Source: Paulinella micropora
Taxonomy: Eukaryota; Cercozoa; Imbricatea; Euglyphida; Paulinellidae
Direction: 5' to 3'
DNA: 64,000 nucleotides
Assembly: GCA_019918135.1 (NCBI GenBank)
Contig: WBZZ01002608.1
Location: forward strand, 5,001 to 69,000
Shown: one piece after another, positions 21,321 through 32,400 of the stretch
How the letters are laid out: each line of letters begins with the position of its first letter
Position numbering within the stretch: position 1 is the stretch's first letter
The notes under the pieces: generated by a model
What the model saw: only the letters and a program-made list of their open reading frames with translations
What the model was told of the DNA's origin: nothing
Databases searched by the model: none
Position numbers and translations under genes: made by a program

Positions 21321-23160
21321 TGTGAGAGACGACATGATGGCTCAACTACGCGACTTCGTCACGCATTGCGACTTCCTGGAAGATCACGGGGAGCCGGTTG
21401 GAGTCAGCATGCAAATGCAGTTCGTTAAGACGGCGTTGGCGAGGTGCCCTGAGAAGCATCGGTGGAAACCATTCCTTGATGCGCAGGTGGCGGAACCGTC
21501 GAGGGACTGGGACTCGTTAGAGAATGCCTTCCAGAGACGGGTGATTGCGAATGATGCGCAGCGGTCTGCAAACAAGGAAGAGGCTGCGATGTGGGCAGGG
21601 CAACAAGCGAAGGAGAGCAAGGGCGACAGAGGCGACAAGGGCAAGATGAAGCTCGAATGCTACAACTGCGCCAAGCCACACAAGTACTTTCGCTGTATGG
21701 AAAAATGCCGAATCCCTGGACACGATCATGTGGGGAAGAGCTGTCCTACGCTAAAAGACAGATACCGCAAGAAAATTCCGAGGGGGGACAAGCCGCAGAA
21801 GGAAACGGCCAAGGAAGATGGCGGGAAAGAGGGACGCAAGGGCCGAATGCCGGAAAGCGCCCTCCTGCCGCGGCCGTGTCATGCATGGCATTCAACCTGC
21901 AAGAAAGAAGACCAACGATGGAGGATCCTGTTCCGAGGAGTGTGGACGATGATATGTACCTGGCGCTGGCGGCGGACGGGTGGGGACTGCAGCATGTGCC
22001 TAGGAAGGGAGAAAAGTCGTGTGGATACGCATACATGGCGCAGCGAGACACACCGTTCCTGTTTGCTGGGCCACCGGAGGAAGAGATAGAAGGGGACCAC
22101 AGCAACGGGAGGGTGAACATCGCTGACTTCTTAACTGTGTTCAACAATGAACCGCGTGCGGAGCTACACTGGTGGAAATGGTATTATAACCTGCGAATAA
22201 CCCCGGACGACTGGGAGCACTGAGCCGTTGGGCTGGCGGGGGCTGAACCCTGCGACAAGGACGCGCCAGTGCCATACGAATGCGAGGCTTGTAGCGTCGC
22301 TCAACCTGGAAAGGCCAAGATGTGCTCAAGGTGCAAGCTGGTGGCGTACTGTGACAAGGACTGTCAGCGACTGGACTGGGCAGCCCACAGGGAGTTCTGC
22401 AACTGGACACAAGCTGAAGGAAAGGAAGATTGGGCAAAGGTCGTGGCCGGAGGTCGGGAGCATCAGGGGTTGCGACCTCACAGCCTGAACGAGACGAAGC
22501 GAAGAGGAGATGTTGCATACAGGAGGCTACTGAGGTACTGTCATGTTAAAAATGGGGGAGAACGCTAAGGCGCTTCAGCCGAGGTTCAACGATATCCTAC
22601 TCATGATGGGGCCACCTAAAGAAGCGAATGAGTATGTCGAGGCGAGCTGGGAGAGTCTACAAGATGCGAAGAGACACGCGACCTCTGAACCAGAACGGGT
22701 GCTGCTATGTGCCAAGGAACGTTTCTTCCCTGGGTGTATCAACTGGCTTCGATTGAGGCGGAAAGGAAGGATGCTTTGGCACAACGGCGGGCTATGCAAA
22801 GCACATCAGCTACGACACTGGTGAAGGTGGTGGCACTGGTGATGTGAGTGGCAGGCAGGGGGAGTCTACCTCTGCGGCGAGGCGAGTTGGAAGATGGGAA
22901 GAAGAACGAACTGTCATCACGTTAGAGAACGATGGAAGGAGGGACCCGGTATCTCGTAGTGGGGGAGAGGAAGAGAAGAAGCAGCCAAACACGCCACCTA
23001 TGGAAATGGATAGTGGAGGGGTGCAGGATGGTGATGAGCAACCGGCCGGGGAAGAAGGACTTGCGCAAGAGCAAGGGGTTTCAATCGACAGGGCGGGATC
23101 TACGGCGAACATGGCTTTCGGCACGGTGCAGGATGAAGGGCAAGACCTCTACGCAACGTA
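21321..23160 (+). pseudogene. gag: Decayed Copia gag fragment fused to the Gypsy end
   Basis: The product matches the 944-residue Gag of the young Copia element from its capsid region through the zinc knuckle (CYNCAKPHKYFRCMEKC) and MYND finger (CEACSVAQPGKAKMCSRC...HREFC) to the GRWEEERTVITLE region, and stops just before the protease active site. It is a relic of a related Copia family, with about three breaks and no LTR, older than the copy at 7154-13796. It shows that the MYND-containing Gag is a family feature and not an accident of one copy. Confidence 0.8.
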
Positions 23161-23400
23161 ATCTATCTCTCAAACGCAGAGTTCAGGGAAGCTACCCCGC
23201 TAAGCGTATAGAATAACAGAAGAAAAGACTTTTAATAACTTTTGGGTCACACAAACTTATGATGTTATGACCTTTACGGAATGGTAATACTCATTTGATT
23301 CTAGGCATTCCAGACTATGATTCGCGAATACTCTAGAAAGTGTCCTTGTCAGTAATAAAGGTATTAATAACTGTCTGGCCTATGAACCTGCCTATGACTA
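23161..23400. other. No gene seen
   Basis: AT-rich unique sequence between the Copia relic and a hexanucleotide array. Confidence 0.5.
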
Positions 23401-23401
23401 A

Positions 23402-23706
23402 ACAATACCAATACCACTACCACTACCACTACCACTACCAGTTTTGGTATTGGTATTGGTATTGGTAGTGGTGGAGGTAGTGGTAGTAGTAGTGTTAGTG
23501 TTAGTGGTGGTGGTAGTGGCAGGGGTAGTAATACCAATACCAATACCACTACCAATACCAATACCAAAACCAATACCAATACCAGAATACCAATACTAAT
23601 ACCAATACCAATACCAATACCAATGCCAATACCAATACCAATACCAATACCAATACCAATACCAACCAATACCAATACCAATACCAATACCAATACCAAT
23701 ACAATG
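23402..23706. repeat. ACCAAT/GGTATT hexanucleotide array with strand switch
   Basis: ACCACT units, then GGTATT and GGTAGT units (about 23443-23527), then ACCAAT units to 23706. The central block is the reverse complement type of its flanks, so single strands could fold on themselves. Confidence 0.9.
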
Positions 23707-23709
23707 TAC

Positions 23710-24165
23710 AATACAATACAATACATAGATCATACGATATATTTAACCTGTGCTCTGTGGCGTCAGTGCGTCCATTCCACGGAAGCTGCGTCCCAGCTCC
23801 GTACTTACATGCGAGAACCAGAAGAGACGGGATGGCGCTCGAACCCTTTTTTGCGGTGGATACTGAGACATTCTGAGAAGCTCTCAGTTAAAGCTTAGTT
23901 TTGAATTTCAACGCCACTAACGCCACTGCCAAGTTTCTTACAGGGTGGCACGCCTATGGCCTCAAAAATAATCTTCATTTATCTGAACGTGTTTTGCGGC
24001 GGTTTTGTTGAGGCCCTGTTCAAACGGGGTTCCAAACTTCAGCTAACTTTGAGTCATTTCTAGATTTTTGAATGTGCTTTTGTTTTCCCTTCTTTGGCTT
24101 CTGGCACAAATCAGGATCTCTGCCATACTACCCTCGTCTACAATAAGACAAGTAGGCCTCCCCTC
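23710..24165. other. No gene seen
   Basis: Unique sequence without a supported coding region or recognised repeat. Confidence 0.5.
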
Positions 24166-24187
24166 TTCCCTTCCCCCCCCCCTCCTC

Positions 24188-24289
24188 TCTCTTCTTCTTC
24201 TTCTTCTTCTTCTTCTTCTTCTTCTTCTTCTTCTTCTTCTTCTTCTTCTTCTTCTTCTTCTTCTTCTTCTTCTTCTTCTTCTTCTTCTT
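24188..24289. repeat. TTC trinucleotide microsatellite
   Basis: Uninterrupted TTC repeat of about 100 bp, preceded by a C-rich run. Confidence 0.95.
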
Positions 24290-24299
24290 TAATGAAATC

Positions 24300-24820
24300 G
24301 AAAGCGAAATTGTACAGGAAGTAAAGTCAGAACTAAGTCATAAAAGTCGCAGTCAGAACTAATTCATGAAAAGCCAACTTAATATATACTATAAAATAAT
24401 ATAAAAAATAGAAAATATGAATGAGAAAAGAGAAGTGGAAAAACGAGATCAAAAGAAAATATGAGGGAAGAAAAAGAGGAAAAACACAAAAATAAGTTTA
24501 AATATGAAATGGATACAAGAAATGTGAAAAGTAAGATATATGAGGGGAGAGGAAAAAAATATAAACTAAATATGGTAAGGAAATAAGAAATGGGAAAGGA
24601 AAAAGAGGATATAGAGAGAGAGGAGAAAATGTAAGCATATATGATCAGGAAATAGAAATGGAGAAAAGACAGAAAAAATAAGGAGAGAGCTAGATATGAT
24701 AAGGGGGCAGAAGTGAGGGGGGAAAGGAAGATATGAGGGGAGAAAGCAGGAAATATACAAAGAAATATATAGGAACAAGAGACTATATACAAAAGAAAGA
24801 AGAACTTATACTAAGCTAGT
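24300..24820. other. Purine-rich spacer, no gene
   Basis: A- and G-rich sequence between two TTC arrays, with many GAAAA and GGGGA motifs and no supported gene. Confidence 0.5.
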
Positions 24821-24826
24821 GAGACT

Positions 24827-24904
24827 CTTCTTCTTCTTCTTCTTCTTCTTCTTCTTCTTCTTCTTCTTCTTCTTCTTCTTCTTCTTCTTCTTCTTTCTTT
24901 TTTT
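24827..24904. repeat. Second TTC microsatellite
   Basis: TTC repeat of about 70 bp ending in a T run. Confidence 0.95.
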
Positions 24905-25556
24905 TTGAGAGAAAAATTTTACAATTGGACTCATGGGACGTCCACGTGAAAAGTATAGCTATTAAGTCATACCTTTATCTAAGGTGGAAACCTAGTTATT
25001 CAATCGATTGTATTAAATCAGAGTATTAATCGGATATTAGGTGGCTCGGTATTAATGTTATTAATATCAATGTTCATTTTGGATATGTTGCGCAAAAGGT
25101 ATATATATATATTACATATATATATATATATTTGTATATATGTATATATATATATATCTTAAGTTATGACATGGATTTACGTTGTTTTAAGAGGGGTTGT
25201 TTATGTTTGGCGGCCCCTCTTTGCATTTCTTTACCACTAAAAGTGATTAGAGGAAAGGAAAGAGGAGGGGGGGGGGGGAAGTTATGGTGGTGTAAAATTG
25301 ACCACATCGGAGTTGTTGTGTATTACTGGTTCAGTAAGTATGTTTGGACAGTAGTGTGAGGGGGGAATTGGAGGGGTGGTTGGTTGGTGTGGTTGGAGGA
25401 CCATATTCGTTGGACGGGGCCTGGTGGAGAATTCTTCAAAGACCATATTGGTGGAGGATTGCTGTCGCGTCATTTTTTTTGGGGGGGGGGGGGGTTTTTG
25501 TTTGTTTGTTTTTTGTTTTTGTTTTTGTTTGTGTGTGTGTGTTATAATTATTTTTG
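24905..25556. other. Spacer with TA, G-run and TTTGT repeats
   Basis: Holds a TA array near 25100-25160, G runs near 25267 and 25481, and T/G-rich simple sequence near 25495-25545. No gene is supported. Confidence 0.6.
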
Positions 25557-25564
25557 TTATTGTT

Positions 25565-25667
25565 ATTATTATTATTATTATTAATGGAGGCACATGTCCA
25601 GGATCTGGATCTGATGCTATAGTCTGAGGAAGCCTATTATTATTATTATTATTAGTCTGAGGAAGCC

Positions 25668-25701
<34 letters not shown>
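25565..25701. repeat. ATT microsatellite blocks
   Basis: Three ATT tracts separated by short copies of AGTCTGAGGAAGCC. Confidence 0.9.
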
Positions 25702-25702
<1 letters not shown>

Positions 25703-25870
25703 GGGAGTACATAGGCCATCGGTCCCTTTCCATGGGCTGATTGGTATAAAGCTCCTAGAGTAGTGTTCTATGCCGTCACTTCCTTTATTCCACCGATTGG
25801 TTTGGAGACTTTCCTTATGGAATGGAGGACTGCATGCACATGGCCTTTTGGCTCAGCAATTGGCAGACGA
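25702..25870. repeat. 170-bp interspersed repeat, copy 1
   Basis: Runs from AGGGAGTACATAGGCCATCG to GGCTCAGCAATTGGCAGACGA and is bounded by an ATT tract on the left and a CATA tract on the right. Two further copies lie at 25928 and 27239. The class is unknown; a short retroposon is likely. Confidence 0.85.
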
Positions 25871-25890
25871 TACATACATACATACATACA

Positions 25891-25927
<37 letters not shown>

Positions 25928-25928
<1 letters not shown>

Positions 25929-26096
25929 GGGAGTACATAGGCCATCGATCCCTTTCCATGGGCTGATTGGTATAAAGCTCCTAGAGTAATGTTCTATGCC
26001 GTCACTTCCTTTATTCCACCGATTGGTGTGGAGACTTTCCTTATGGAATGGAGGACTGGATGCACATGGCCTTTTGGCTCAGCAATTGGCAGACGA
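25928..26096. repeat. 170-bp interspersed repeat, copy 2
   Basis: Very close to copy 1, again between an ATT tract and a CATA tract. Confidence 0.85.
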
Positions 26097-26112
26097 TACA
26101 TACATACATACA

Positions 26113-26143
<31 letters not shown>

Positions 26144-26409
26144 GGACACCGTGATAGCCCAGTGGTCAAGTTCTACCATCTGGGCCCTGTTGCCAGTTCG
26201 ATTCCCGTCGGTGCCACCAGTATTTTCATTGAACATACCGGTCCGTCTGGACCAGTATTTTCATTGAACATACCGGTCCGTCTGGAGGTGTTGGAACTGC
26301 CCTTGCGGGGGTGTCATTACAGCCTATCGTCAATTCTTCATACTCCCCTCACGGGTGAGACGATGGAGGCGCATGTGCAGAAATGCATCAGCCATTGACA
26401 GAGAAGCAC
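26144..26409 (+). mobile_element. tRNA-derived SINE, copy 1
   Basis: The head carries a polymerase III A box TAGCCCAGTGG (26155-26165) and B box GTTCGATTCCC (26196-26206) at tRNA-like spacing, followed by a tRNA-unrelated body and an ATT-repeat tail. A 35-bp unit (CAGTATTTTCATTGAACATA and onward) occurs twice in this copy at about 26217-26285 but once in copy 2. The head no longer folds as a full tRNA. SINEs of this kind are moved by a partner LINE. Confidence 0.8.

Positions 26410-26488
<79 letters not shown>
26410..26488. repeat. ATT microsatellite
   Basis: About 80 bp of ATT at the SINE tail. Confidence 0.9.
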
Positions 26489-26491
<3 letters not shown>

Positions 26492-26895
26492 CCCAATGGC
26501 CTCAAGGCGTTAAACTGTGACGCCAAGTCATAACCCTTTGGTGGTAGATGCTGGGGAGGAGGGTCGTTGCGCGCGTAAAAGATCTTAAACTCCGCATATG
26601 CTGGTTGATAGCCCAGGACCCAGCAGACACCAGATTGTTATGGGTGGGGTTTCGAGGCAGCTCTAGCAACCGCGCTTGGTGTATGCACTTGCACATTCGG
26701 TGACGTCTTGCAAGAGGTTGCTGGGACTGCGGAATAACCTCGGCTTAGTGCAGTCTTGCCCTCAGGAGCTCCATCGGTGGCCCCGATCATCAGGCGAGAG
26801 ACTGACACGGGGGGGTGGAGGACCTCGAACAAGGGTCTTGGAGGCTTATGTCCGTTGAGGATATGCCATTAGCTGCATCAGTACGCCTCAGATAT

Positions 26896-26896
<1 letters not shown>
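26489..26896. repeat. Unclassified 400-bp unit between ATT tracts
   Basis: A unique block bounded on both sides by ATT repeats in the same way as the SINE and the 170-bp repeat. It begins AGCCCAATGGCCTCAAGGCG. It may be the 3' part of another retroposon with an ATT tail. No coding region is supported. Confidence 0.4.

Positions 26897-26983
<87 letters not shown>
26897..26983. repeat. ATT microsatellite
   Basis: About 87 bp of uninterrupted ATT repeat. Confidence 0.95.
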
Positions 26984-26984
<1 letters not shown>

Positions 26985-27215
26985 GGACACCGTGATAGCC
27001 CAGTGGTCAAGTTCTACCATCTGGGCCCTGTCGCCAGTTCGATTCCCGTCGGTGCCACCAGTATTTTCATTGAACATACCGGTCCGTCTGGAAGTGTTGG
27101 AACTGCCCTTGCGGGGGTGTCATTAGAGCCTATCGTCAATTCTTCGTACTCCCCTCACGGGTGAGACGATGGAGGCGCATGTGCAGATTTGCATCAGCCA
27201 TTGACAGAGAAGCAC
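26985..27215 (+). mobile_element. tRNA-derived SINE, copy 2
   Basis: Same family as copy 1, with A box at 26996-27006 and B box at 27037-27047, one copy of the 35-bp unit, and an ATT tail. Confidence 0.8.
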
Positions 27216-27238
27216 TATTATTATTATTATTGTTACAT

Positions 27239-27408
27239 AGGGAGTACATAGGCCATTGGTCCTTTTCAATGGGCTGATTGGTATAAAGCTCCTAGAGTAA
27301 TGTTCTATGCCGTCACTTCCTTTATTCCACCGATTGGTGTGGAGACTTTCCTTATGGAATGGAGGACTGGATGCACATGGCCTTTTGGCTCAGCAATTGG
27401 CAGGAAAT
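27239..27408. repeat. 170-bp interspersed repeat, copy 3
   Basis: Third copy, slightly diverged. It lies immediately next to the end of a minus-strand LINE fragment, so the family may be linked to that LINE's 3' region. Confidence 0.8.
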
Positions 27409-27419
27409 ACATTATTATT

Positions 27420-28120
27420 AAATCGTTATTACTATGTTTTTGTTGCTCTAGTAGGTGAGCTTTTATCTGTTTTTCTAAAGATGTTAAGTGATGTTGTGTC
27501 CTTGATATCTTGTGGGAGTTGGTTCCATTGGTGTAGGAACAGTTTTGTGAGGTATGGGGTATTGTGATCAATGAATAAGTTGCTTTTTATTGAGTGCCGT
27601 GTATGATATGAGTGGATATTATTGGTTGGGGTGAAGGTGTTGTCGTGTAGTGGTCTGTTGAGTTCTTTGGTGGGGTGGATGAAAGTTTATATAGTTGAGT
27701 GATATCGAGGATTTCAAGTTGATCGAGCAGCGGTTTAGTATGTGCTCGGTGATGTGTCTTGGCTATTATTCTGATGATTTTTTTAATGTATTTTTTATGA
27801 GTGGTTGTATGTGTTTCTTGTTTTTGTCGTGAGTCCCCCAGACAGAGATGTGTTAGATGAGGTGTGGGAAAATGTGTGTGTAGTATGGTTGTTTCATAAT
27901 TGTTGTGTTAAGGAATTGTTGTGCGTATCGGGATTGTTGGCTGTAACTTGCGTATGATGTTGTTTATATGTTGATTGTATCGTAGGTTGTGTTGGAGTGT
28001 TATGCCTAGCAGTTTCGCATGTTGGCATTGTTCGAGTGTGTGGTTGCTTATGTTTACTGTTACGTAACGAAAATTACGAATTGGTAATCCCAGGAACTTA
28101 GACACTAGGGCTAGCACTAA
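27420..28120 (-). mobile_element. LINE fragment, C-terminal end of reverse transcriptase
   Basis: Minus-strand translation near 27935-28060 contains EQCQHAKLLGITLQHNLRYN and HINNII, the thumb-side signature of Jockey/CR1-type LINE reverse transcriptases (KyLGv...L.w..Hi). Further along (about 27470-27570) TKLFLHQWNQLPQDI and SLNIF match the usual end of such proteins (W N.LP..i....s...F). Only the 3' end of the element is present, and it is frameshifted in places. The 5' truncation is typical of LINE insertion. Confidence 0.7.
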
Positions 28121-28305
28121 GAAACCAGGGCAAGCACTACAAAACTAGTACTAGAAACTATTGCTAGCACTAAGAAACTATGGCTAGCACTAAGAAACTA
28201 GAGCTAGCACTAAGAAACCAGGGCTAGCACTGAGAAACTAGGGCTAGTCTAGCACTGCGAAACTAGGACTAGCACTGCAAAACTAGGGCTACTACTTAAA
28301 AGTAG
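28100..28305. repeat. Minisatellite of about 20 bp (GCTAGCACTAAGAAACTAGG)
   Basis: About ten diverged units across 28100-28305. Confidence 0.85.
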
Positions 28306-28633
28306 TGCTAGCATCAAGTGAATCCCTTAACTTGAATGTTGTCGGTTGTAGAACAGAAGAGTTAATTAAGAGGTGAATCGCCCCTGTTTTTACTTACAAT
28401 ATGTTCGCCTACTTACACGCTTCCTTTTCAGCTCTACGAAAGCAAGTTTTCTTCATTATTAAAAGTCGTTTCGTGCAACAACAAAAAAAAACGTAAAAAG
28501 AAAAAAATATCATTGAATGTCTGCTGGCTTCTTACTATTTACCTTTTTTACGCAAACTTTTAATAGTCTAACAAAATACTCGCCACTTGTTGGAATAAGT
28601 GGGAAGCGTAAGAGTAAAATGGAAGTGGTAAGG
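28306..28633. other. No gene seen
   Basis: AT-rich spacer without supported features. Confidence 0.5.
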
Positions 28634-28835
28634 TTTTGGTTTTAATAATTCGCGTTTTTTGTAATTCGCGGCACAAGACTGTCACCTCGTGCATATAAAG
28701 CAAGAGCCTGATCGTGCTAAGATCAAGTAAAGCAGCAGGTCCTGACGCAATCTAGTCGCTGACCTTGCATCAGCAGAATCTGCCTCTTGGCTTGCGCGGA
28801 TGAGTATAGTTGAACGCGAATTATTAAAACCAAAA
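28634..28835. mobile_element. 202-bp inverted-repeat element, MITE-like
   Basis: Perfect 23-bp terminal inverted repeats, 28634-28656 (TTTTGGTTTTAATAATTCGC and three more bases) and 28813-28835, enclose 156 bp with no coding potential. I see no clear target duplication. A MITE is the simplest reading; a hairpin RNA gene is an alternative. Confidence 0.5.
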
Positions 28836-29422
28836 GCTTATCAAGAGATACAAATGTAAGTCTTGACTAGCCTCCTGTGAGGAAATCGCCAACCGGCATT
28901 CAAATGAATACTCACACTGCTGTCATTTAATCTCAAAATACTTCCAAGAACAGGGAAGGTACCAAAAGACGCTGGGATGGTCAATTCCACTTTATTTAGT
29001 ACACTTGCTTGACAGACTACTTGTCCCTTTCGAAAAAATGCAAATTCTGAGAAATAACGATAATAATTCAAGTGCTATCACTAGTGTAGCGGTTGGAGTT
29101 GTTCAAGTCAGTCTGGAAAAATAAAGTAAAAAGGGTGAAAGAATGCCACTTTACCTGATGTGTTGCCTATTTACCTATCAATAATATGACTGTGAACAGG
29201 AAAAAGCGGTCAAAGGAAATAAAGTTTCAGATATAGGGGAAAATGCAATAGTCAACATTTTCTAAAAAGTTAACAGGTAAAGGAAAATAAATTGATCTGT
29301 TAACTGCAGTTGAAAAAGTAACAACTACAAGTTATGACAGTTCAAGGGATAAATAAAGGGAAAAATGAAGTAAGAGAACTAAAAATAGAAGTGTAAACTT
29401 GAAGTAAAAACTTGAAGAAAGT
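28836..29422. other. Spacer downstream of the replicase-like gene
   Basis: AT-rich and without a recognised gene. It probably holds the 3' end signals of the minus-strand gene that stops at 29423. Confidence 0.4.
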
Positions 29423-32400
29423 TTAACACAATATTAATGTTTCGGTCCGGTACGCAGTTTCCCTGATAACGTGGTGAGCGACGGTCGAAAGATTCACGTA
29501 CTCAGTCACTTGCTTGCGCTGTTCCCTCGACCCGCTAAACAGTGCCTTGTCGTCGGCCTCGACCGCGTCGGCCACGGGAGACAGGGCCACTTGCATCAGG
29601 CGCAGCGCGCGGCGCTGTTTGCGCATGGCCTTGTACTGTGCCAGCAGCTCGTCCGCGGGGATGGCCTTGCCGCTCAGCGCCTGTTCGCGCATGGCGTGCA
29701 GATAGCCAGGGTAGAGCTGCAGCGTCTCTAGCACCACTAGTTCAACTTGTATGTATTTCCGCTTAGTGCCCTTCATGTTCTCGATGTCCTGCATGCGCTT
29801 CCGGGCATAAAAAGTGCTCCCGAGGTCCGCCCACTTGATGTGCTGCGACAGCACGAACTGGAGCTCTTCGTCGGTGGTCTCGCGGGTCCCGGCCAGCTCG
29901 TCTTCTTCGTCTGCTTGCTTCGACTCCACCACCGGGTCACTGGCCGGCCGCCTCAGCTCGTCGAGCGCCTTCCGCAGCTGCTCCTCTGGCGGAGGGTCGT
30001 CCATAACCAGTGCGTGCCCGCGCACAAACTGCTGGAACACGAGCTCGTTCCGGTTGTGCTCCACTTCCGTCTTGCGCGCCAGCAGGCATTCCACGAGGTT
30101 GGAATTCACCTCGACTGAGTACAGCTTCCGGCCGCTCTCGTCGACGACGTCCTTCCACCGGAGGCCAACGTCCATCATCAGGTATATCGCGTCCTTGTCT
30201 CTGGGATTGGAGCTGAGCGTCACTTTCCGGATCTGCTGTCGCTTCTCGTTGAAGTTCTTGGCCAATTCCTTGTACACCCCGTCGTGCTGCCACGGCCGCA
30301 CGGGCGCATTGTCGGAGCGCACGGACGGCGGCCGGAACCCCTCGCCAAAGTAGCAGTAGACTGTCCTATCCCGCACACGGCGCGCTCGCATAACCATCTG
30401 CCACAGGATCCTAGCGGGCGGACCACCCCTGGCAATGCTCGTCCCGTTCGCACAGTGCAGCATCACACACTCGATCGGGTCCTGTAGGTCGGCCGCCACG
30501 CACAGCGAGCTCGTGTAGATCAGTATGATACAGCCAGAAGTGTAGTCGCTTGGTTCCGAGGGCCTAAACAAGTTGTTAATGTTGGATATCATCGCCTGGC
30601 TCTCCTCCGGGGGAGTCTGTGCAGTCAAGATCCGCACCCTAGCCCCGCGAGCCCAGATCGGGTCTACCTCCTCGACCTTGCCGTCTTCCCCCGTCTCAAC
30701 TTTCTTCCCCTTGGCGTCTGGCCTCTCCGGAGCTTCGCCGGCCGCCACGAACATGTCGTAGATAGCCCTTGCTTCGCGGTTCGAGCGGCAGGGCACGAGC
30801 GTCTTTTTCCGTTCTCGCAGGTTAGTTCGCAGCTTCTCCAGCCAGGCCTCGAGCTTGCCTACAACCTTGATATCGCGCCTAAGGTGCGGCGGCACGTAGC
30901 GGTAGTCGTGGAACTGTACTTCGGATTGCTTTGCGATCCCGTTGGCGCCCACGAAGAAGTCGTAGCACGTAGAATCGGAAGCCAAGTCCTTGTCCATCAC
31001 CAGAACGTGCGGGGTCTCTTTGCACAGCTTTTCGTAGATGGCGTTGTTCTCGCGCAGGTTCCAGCGGTTCGTCTGCATCGAGACCCGCTGGTCGGACAGC
31101 AGCCTGAACTCGTCCAGAATGAGCAGGTCGTAGCTGATCAACGTCCTTGCGTTGCCTTGGTTGACCACCAGACGGTGCAGGGACTCGTATTGCACGATAA
31201 TCCGCTTGTGCTGGGACAAGCAGCCACTAGCGTCCGTCGGCGCGTTCATGTAGTTGGCCAGCGTAGAAATCTCGATGCCGTTCTCGTCCAGGAAGGAGGC
31301 CAGATCCCCGTTGACGCAGGACGCCTGTGTCCGCCGGCCGGTCACGATGCAGACCCTGGCATCTGGGTTCGCCCGCAGCAGCTCCAAGATGGAATTCCTG
31401 GAAGCGTGCGACTTGCCTAGCCCCGTAATAGCGTTCACCAGCTGGTATCGGAACTTGCTGAAGCTGATAGGATGCATGTACTCCTTCTCGTACACATCAT
31501 CCTCTGTCCTGTAGATGCCGGCAGTCTCAAAGCCCAGCTGCTCCGCCGGCGAGCCCTTGTCCTCCGCCTCCAGCAGTTGTTCGCGGTCGCCGTCCTGCGC
31601 GACCATGGAGCTGCGCTTCCAGCCGAGCCTAGTGAGCTTGGGCAGCCTCGTGAGGTCCTTGCGTCCCTGGGGCCTCGTCTCTGTCTCGCCGTAGTCCACC
31701 GCGGAACAGAACTCCGCCAGCTCGCCTAGCATCGCCTCGTCCACCACGTTCTGTCTGTCCTCGATCACCAACGAGTCGTGGCGCAGACAGATCGTCTCGC
31801 AGCCCTTGTCCCGGAAGAAGGCCATGGCGCGGGACATGACTTTCGCTTCGTAGCGAGTAGTCACAAAGTGCACGAACGCCCCCTCGACGTTCTTGTAGTT
31901 GATGTGCCTGACGCGGTCCCAGCCCAGCTTGCGCCTCTTCTCGCAGTAGTCCCACACCTTCCTATAGTGAGGCTTGAGCACCGCGATCGCGTGCAGGACC
32001 GAGTTGCGCAGCTCCCGGGCAAAACGGAATGGAGGCAGGCCCGCCAGGTCCCCGCCGTGCAAGATCCTGAGCAGTATCTCCTTGGCGCCGTCCCTCGACT
32101 TCCCGAAGACTTCAGCCGTTTTCTGCAAGCACTCTTCCCGATTCTCTACAAGCTTGCGCAGGGCAGCCAGGGGGGCCGGATCGCTAGCCAGGCTTTCCGC
32201 CAGCCACAACAAGAACACAGGCACACTGTTGTTGATGTCGACCTCCTGGCAGAACGCAGGCAGGGCCAGGCGGCGCAGGGCGATAGGCGCATTCTGCATC
32301 CCAGTCGTAGCGTAGGCCCGGCCGCCCTTGGTGCCCTTGCCGTAGCGGTAGTCCACGCAGTAGCCCCCAGTCGCGATCACTTCCTTCTGCATACAGTCCA

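Noticed and set aside
24068-24324. Poly-leucine and poly-serine proteins
   Set aside because: They come solely from the TTC microsatellite.
26144-26215. Functional tRNA gene
   Set aside because: A and B boxes are present, but the acceptor and anticodon arms do not pair and the head continues into a SINE body.
28715-28740. U2 snRNA-like sequence
   Set aside because: Only GCTAAGATCAAGT, 13 bases, matches U2; the rest of the RNA is absent.
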